Source: Nitrospirillum viridazoti (GTDB lineage: Bacteria; Pseudomonadota; Alphaproteobacteria; Azospirillales; Azospirillaceae). From it: a stretch of 64,000 bases of DNA. The DNA lies in assembly GCF_007827975.1 (NCBI RefSeq), contig NZ_VITT01000013.1; one strand, given 5' to 3'. Each line of letters begins with the position of its first letter. Position 1 is the stretch's first letter. The notes beneath the pieces were generated by a model. That model was not told the DNA's origin, ran no database searches, and worked only from the letters and a program-made list of their open reading frames with translations. Position numbers and translations under genes: made by a program. Below are positions 59,797-64,000 of this stretch, piece after piece.

Positions 59797-62175
59797 TTAA
59801 AAGCGGAAGTTGAGGCCGACGCGCGCCACCTGATCGGTCAGGCCCCGGATGTTGCCGGCGTCCTGCCGCAGTTCCAGGCTGCCGTTCACGCTCAGCGTCT
59901 GGCCCCAGCGGCCGGTGGCCACGGGGGCGGCGTAGCTCAGCGCCATGTCCGTTTCCGCCCCGTCCGGCCGCAGCGACACCCGCGTGGGTGCGGTGGTGGC
60001 ATAGCCCTGCTCGTCCACGCCGGTCATCAGCAAGGTGGCGGTGCCGGCGACGACGCGCAGGGGGCGGCGCCACACGGCCGTCAGGCTGTCGCCCTCCGTC
60101 ACCGCGTCGCGCTGGGCCAGCGCCAGGCCATAGGATCGGGCCAGCAGGGGCCCGATGCCGCTGACGACGCCATGGGCGCTGTCGGCCGCGCCGGTGCGGG
60201 CCAGGCTGGCGTCCAGCATCAGGCTGCCGCCCCGCCACAGGGTGACGGCGGTGGCCAGCCCCAGGGACACGGTGTCGTTATGGTCGCCCAGGCCCAGCAC
60301 CCCGCCGCCGCGATAACGGCTGCCCAGCAGGCCGTCGCGCTCATCCAGCAGGCTGGCGGTCAGGCTGGCGGTCAAGCCCGGTCGCAGGGTCCAGTTCAGG
60401 CCGGCGGCCACGGCGTCGGCCTGGCGGTCCATCCCGCCGCCGGTCAGCACGGGGCCCCGCCAGGGGTTCCAGTCGCCGCCCGCCAGGTCGCGGCGGGACA
60501 GGGCGTCGGCCCCCGGGGTGCCGGACCAGCTCAGCGCCAGGCGGGCGCCGCCCAGGGCGCGGCCCACCCAGCCGTCCAGGTCCGTCCCCAGCGCCGCGAA
60601 TCCGCCGCCCTGGGCCAGCCCGGTCAGCGCGGTGGACACGCCCAGGGTACCGGCGGCGTCCGCCACCGGCGTGCCGTTGCCCCACAGCGCCTGCGCGAAG
60701 GAGGCGGATGCCGGGAAACCCTGGCCGGCGGCCAGCGTCAGGCCGCCCTGGCTGTAGGCCAGGGCCCAGCCGTCATGGCCGGCATAGCCGTCGCGCGGCG
60801 CCAGGGGCCGGGCCAGCGGTTGCAGACGGCCGATGGCATCCAGGCCGGGGCCGTCGGTGTATGCCAGCATCAGGTTGCCGCCATCGGCGAACTTGGTGCT
60901 GCTGGTGGTGACGGTGGGCGCAGGCAGCGCCGCGGTGATGGAGGAGGCGGAGACCGGCTGCTTGGCGATTAGGCCGCTGAGATTGACGGTGAAGTTGCGC
61001 TGATAACCGTCGAAGGCGGTATAGCTGGCCAATTGGGCGCCGATGCCGCCCAGCGCGCCCAGGGCGCCGCCGGTGATCAGGCTGCCCGTCAGGCCGGTGA
61101 CGGGCAGGGACTTGCCGTTGGCCCCCACCACCGACAGGGCGCCCAGCGGCTTGAACGCCGCCGTCAGGTTCATCAAGCCGTTGCCGTAGGTGTTGTCCAC
61201 GCCTTTGGCGCCCATGTCGGTGGCCGAGGCGAACAGCACGGCGGTGGCGGTGCCGTTGCGGTATAGCACCGGCCACGTGGCTTCCAGCAGCGCGACGGCG
61301 CCGGACACCATGGGGGCGGCCATGGATGTGCCGCTCCAATAGGCCAGGGCGTTGGCGCCGTACTGGATGCCGGGCGCGACGATGCTCTCCCCAGGCGCCA
61401 TCAGCCAGAGGGAGGCGTAGCTGACCCGCGTCGTCCCGGCGACGGCATAACCGGCGCCCGGCGTGTTGGAAAAGCTGGACAGCTTGTTGGCGCCGCTGAC
61501 CGATCCGGCGAAGGCCAGATGGGTCAGGGCGGCCGCTGACAGGCCGGTGGAATTGGCGCCGCCGTTCAGGGCGGTGGCGGAATTGCCGCCGGCGAACACC
61601 AGCACGGCGCCCTTGGCTGCGGCGTAGTTGACGGCGGTGACGATGGTATTGGTGGGCAGGTAGGTCAGCGACAGGTTGATGACCTTGGCGCCGGCGTCGG
61701 CGGCCTTGATGATGCCGTTGGCCACATCCGTGTCCGTGCCGCTGCCGCTGACGTTCAGCGCCTTCTCCGACAGGATGGTGGCCTTGGGCGCCACGCCGGC
61801 CATGCCGGCCCCGGTGCTGGTGACGGCGCCGGCGGCGATGGCGGCCGTGGCGGTGCCGTGGCCGTTGTCGTCGGTATAACCCCTGGGGCAGGTGAAGGAG
61901 CGGGCGGCGCAGGCGGAGGCGGTGGAGACGCGGCCGGTGACGTCCGCCTGTGTCGCCACCACGCCGGTGTCGACCAGGCCGATGGTGATGCCGCTGCCGC
62001 CCGTGGCCGCCACCTCGATGGCGTTGGTCAGGCCCAGTTGCGACCACCAGCCGGCGGAGTAGCCGGTGGCGTAGGTCTGCGCCGCGGCGGCGGTGGGCAG
62101 GCCGGCCCCCATCAGCAGCCCCAGCCGGGCCAGGCGGATCAGGGGCGCGTGGGGGGGCCTGTTCTGGGCCGTCAT
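59797..62175 (-). CDS. S8 subtilisin-like protease with C-terminal outer-membrane-type domain
   Basis: 792 aa. Signal peptide to about residue 32 (AAAAQ). The peptidase S8 domain has catalytic Asp69 (IGLVDTG), His106 (NGHGTAT) and Ser284 (GTSMAAP); an oxyanion Asn lies in FAGGNSA. The second half (about residues 440-792) consists of alternating amphipathic strands with Trp/Tyr/Phe and ends in VGLNFRF, a terminal Phe typical of BAM-recognised barrels. This suggests an autotransporter-like protease. GC-rich and Gly/Ala-rich like the host genome. Divergent to aroG. Confidence 0.88.
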   Translation of the reverse strand: MTAQNRPPHAPLIRLARLGLLMGAGLPTAAAAQTYATGYSAGWWSQLGLTNAIEVAATGGSGITIGLVDTGVVATQADVTGRVSTASACAARSFTCPRGYTDDNGHGTATAAIAAGAVTSTGAGMAGVAPKATILSEKALNVSGSGTDTDVANGIIKAADAGAKVINLSLTYLPTNTIVTAVNYAAAKGAVLVFAGGNSATALNGGANSTGLSAAALTHLAFAGSVSGANKLSSFSNTPGAGYAVAGTTRVSYASLWLMAPGESIVAPGIQYGANALAYWSGTSMAAPMVSGAVALLEATWPVLYRNGTATAVLFASATDMGAKGVDNTYGNGLMNLTAAFKPLGALSVVGANGKSLPVTGLTGSLITGGALGALGGIGAQLASYTAFDGYQRNFTVNLSGLIAKQPVSASSITAALPAPTVTTSSTKFADGGNLMLAYTDGPGLDAIGRLQPLARPLAPRDGYAGHDGWALAYSQGGLTLAAGQGFPASASFAQALWGNGTPVADAAGTLGVSTALTGLAQGGGFAALGTDLDGWVGRALGGARLALSWSGTPGADALSRRDLAGGDWNPWRGPVLTGGGMDRQADAVAAGLNWTLRPGLTASLTASLLDERDGLLGSRYRGGGVLGLGDHNDTVSLGLATAVTLWRGGSLMLDASLARTGAADSAHGVVSGIGPLLARSYGLALAQRDAVTEGDSLTAVWRRPLRVVAGTATLLMTGVDEQGYATTAPTRVSLRPDGAETDMALSYAAPVATGRWGQTLSVNGSLELRQDAGNIRGLTDQVARVGLNFRF

Positions 62176-62517
62176 ATCGTGCTCTCCCGGCCGCCTTTGG
62201 GGCCTGATGAACGGCCCGTTCTGGGCGCGCGATGGCGGTCAGACTACGCCATTTTGGCTAGGCTGGGACTCGGCCATCTGGATAGGGTGGCGGTCTGTTC
62301 AAGGGGCGTTGTGACGGGCAACCGCATTTGCCGGGTAACAGTAATGCGTGAAAGGACCTCAAGAAGACTGGAAAAGTATAAAACGGAGCAGTACATAACG
62401 AGACCGGCTTGCTGCCAGACTTGAAGGGGCGTTCGCGCCCGCGACCGTCGGATACCTCCGTCGCTACTCTTAAAGTCCTGGAATTCAGGCCGGTTTTCGG
62501 GTTTCACGAGGTGGGTC
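62176..62517. other. 342-bp divergent region upstream of aroG
   Basis: Lower GC than its surroundings (especially 62320-62410), consistent with promoters for the S8 protease and DAHP synthase genes. A minus-strand open frame (62244-62519) overlaps both promoters and lacks features of a real gene. I see no attenuator-like leader peptide with a run of aromatic codons. Confidence 0.5.
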
Positions 62518-63912
62518 ATGGCACTGGATAAGGCGGGGCGCTGGGCGCCCGATAGCTGGCGGTCTCGGGAAGTGCGGCAGATGCCGTCCTATCCCGACAC
62601 CCGGCGCCTGGAAGCTGTGGAGGCCCGCCTCGCCAACTATCCGCCGCTGGTCTTCGCCGGCGAGGCCCGCCGCCTGAAGGATCACCTGGGGCGCGTGGCC
62701 AAGGGCCAGGGTTTCCTGCTGCAGGGCGGCGACTGCGCCGAAAGCTTCGCCGAGTTCCACCCCAACAACATCCGCGACACCTTCCGCGTGATGCTGCAGA
62801 TGGCGGTGGTGCTGACCTTCGGCGGTGCCACGCCGGTGGTCAAGGTGGGCCGCATGGCCGGCCAGTTCGCCAAGCCGCGCTCCGCCGACCTTGAGGATAT
62901 CGGTGGCGTCTCGCTGCCTTCGTACCGTGGCGACATCATCAACGGCTTCGACTTCACGGCCGAGGCGCGGGTGCCGGATCCGGAGCGCATGGTGCAGGCC
63001 TACAACCAGGCCGCCAGCACGCTGAACCTGCTGCGCGCCTTCGCCCAGGGCGGCTATGCCGACCTGCACAAGGTGCACCAGTGGAACCTGGGCTTCGTCG
63101 ACCGCAGCCCGCAGGGCGAGCGCTACCGCGACCTGGCCAATCGCCTGGATGAGGCGCTGGCCTTCATGGCCGCCTGCGGCATCACGGCGGAAACCACCGC
63201 CCAAATCCGCGAGACGGAATTTTTCACCAGCCATGAGGCCCTGCTGCTGCCCTATGAGCAGGCCTTGACCCGTGTCGACAGCACCACGGGCGATTGGTAC
63301 GACGTCTCCGCCCACATGCTGTGGATCGGCGACCGCACCCGCCAGCCCGATGGCGCGCACGTGGAATTCCTGCGCGGCGTGAAAAATCCCATCGGCCTGA
63401 AGTGTGGCCCCACCACGGATCCGGATGAGCTGATCCGCCTGATCGACATCTTGAACCCGACGGACGAGGCCGGCCGCCTGACGCTGATCGCCCGCATGGG
63501 TCATGACAAGGTGGCGGACAAGCTGGCGCCGCTGCTGCGCCGGGTGCGGGACGAAGGTCGCACCGTGGTGTGGAGCTGCGACCCCATGCACGGCAACACC
63601 ATCAAGTCGGCCACCGGCTACAAGACGCGCCCGTTCGAGCGTATTTTGGCCGAGGTGCGGGGCTTCTTCGAAGCCTGCCGGGCTGAAGGTGTGCATGCCG
63701 GCGGCGTGCATTTCGAGATGACCGGCCAGGACGTGACGGAGTGCACCGGCGGCGCCCAGGCCATCACTGAGCACGCGCTGGCCCAACGCTACCACACCGC
63801 TTGCGACCCGCGCCTGAACGCCAATCAGGCGCTGGAGCTGGCCTTCCTGGTGGCCGAAGGGCTGAAGGCCAGCCGGTCCGGCCAGCCGCGCCGCATCGAG
63901 GCCGCCGAGTAA
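62518..63912 (+). CDS. aroG: Class II 3-deoxy-7-phosphoheptulonate (DAHP) synthase
   Basis: 464 aa. First step of the shikimate pathway: PEP + erythrose-4-phosphate to DAHP. Class II (plant/AroA-II) sequence: metal Cys in LLQGGDCAESF, KVGRMAGQFAKPRS, PEP-binding KNPIGLKCGPTTD, CDPMHGNT with metal His, and GGVHFEMTGQDVTECTGG. Length matches the class. Feedback sites cannot be read here. It ends just before a terminator; this is a stand-alone gene in the window. Confidence 0.96.
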   Translation: MALDKAGRWAPDSWRSREVRQMPSYPDTRRLEAVEARLANYPPLVFAGEARRLKDHLGRVAKGQGFLLQGGDCAESFAEFHPNNIRDTFRVMLQMAVVLTFGGATPVVKVGRMAGQFAKPRSADLEDIGGVSLPSYRGDIINGFDFTAEARVPDPERMVQAYNQAASTLNLLRAFAQGGYADLHKVHQWNLGFVDRSPQGERYRDLANRLDEALAFMAACGITAETTAQIRETEFFTSHEALLLPYEQALTRVDSTTGDWYDVSAHMLWIGDRTRQPDGAHVEFLRGVKNPIGLKCGPTTDPDELIRLIDILNPTDEAGRLTLIARMGHDKVADKLAPLLRRVRDEGRTVVWSCDPMHGNTIKSATGYKTRPFERILAEVRGFFEACRAEGVHAGGVHFEMTGQDVTECTGGAQAITEHALAQRYHTACDPRLNANQALELAFLVAEGLKASRSGQPRRIEAAE

Positions 63913-63936
63913 GGTTCATTCCGCAATCGGAATAAA

Positions 63937-63974
63937 AACGGGCGGGCGCCGCGAGGCCCCGCCCGTTCGTTCTT
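63937..63974 (+). terminator. Rho-independent terminator of aroG
   Basis: AACGGGCGGG (63937-63946) pairs with CCCGCCCGTT (63958-63967) across an 11-nt loop, followed by CGTTCTT. A small TTCCG-caat-CGGAA stem (63919-63932) precedes it. Confidence 0.75.
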
Positions 63975-64000
63975 ATACCGGGCCGTGGCGATCAGGCCAG

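Noticed and set aside
62244..62519. 91-codon minus-strand frame upstream of aroG
   Set aside because: It covers the divergent promoter region, lacks a ribosome-binding site and family similarity, and overlaps the aroG start.

Overview
This window is GC-rich, densely coding chromosomal DNA from an alphaproteobacterium, most likely Rhodospirillales/Azospirillaceae (Azospirillum, Nitrospirillum or Niveispirillum-like). The placement rests on the hisG-hisD-UPF0262-low-molecular-weight phosphatase order, a zinc-ribbon HscB, a class II DAHP synthase and a 'KMGKT' TyrRS. It is inferred from gene content; no ribosomal RNA is present.

Layout: 0-6 kb holds envelope and secreted proteins (DUF4349 lipoprotein, two exported phosphatases, a DUF3667 membrane protein, a solo periplasmic binding protein). 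6-11.5 kb holds a chemoreceptor and a PhaC-like DUF3141 protein. 11.4-14 kb is a divergent oxyR/katA pair with a correctly spaced OxyR operator. 14.4-18 kb holds a LysE exporter and an overlapping operon of membrane hydroxylase, ECF sigma factor, probable anti-sigma factor and Spy-like periplasmic sensor. 18.2-21.25 kb is the histidine cluster, broken at its 3' end by a ~1.1 kb AT-rich foreign insert carrying an orphan NPPY methyltransferase and a small winged-helix-like protein. 22.4-34.3 kb holds a second binding protein, an exported tricorn-like protease, a Phd/VapC pair, a Kef-type antiporter and an ABC ATPase with a permease-M1 peptidase fusion. 34.4-41 kb holds an Arg-rich membrane protein, tyrS with a coupled small membrane protein, and a divergent AraC/SDR pair. 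41-49.6 kb is rich in sulfur and Fe-S genes (cysE, cysteine desulfurase, an HscB whose HPD motif has become DPE, 2Fe-2S ferredoxin, mnmA), interleaved with DUF1275 and an exported CocE-type hydrolase. 49.6-54.7 kb holds a methyltransferase, META lipoprotein, tRNA(CAU), AmpG-like transporter and a TetR/DUF4188 pair with a palindromic operator. 54.8-64 kb holds exported isoaspartyl peptidase and amidohydrolase, a HEAT-like protein of unknown function, GST, DUF1993, an S8 protease with a probable C-terminal barrel, and class II DAHP synthase.

Common themes are exported peptidases and hydrolases, peroxide and envelope-stress responses, and a dispersed sulfur/Fe-S pathway. I saw no CRISPR array, integrase, transposase or rRNA. 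The items that most deserve follow-up are the island in the his cluster, the HPD-less HscB, the ECF/hydroxylase operon, the permease-peptidase fusion and the DUF3141 protein with its basic tail.
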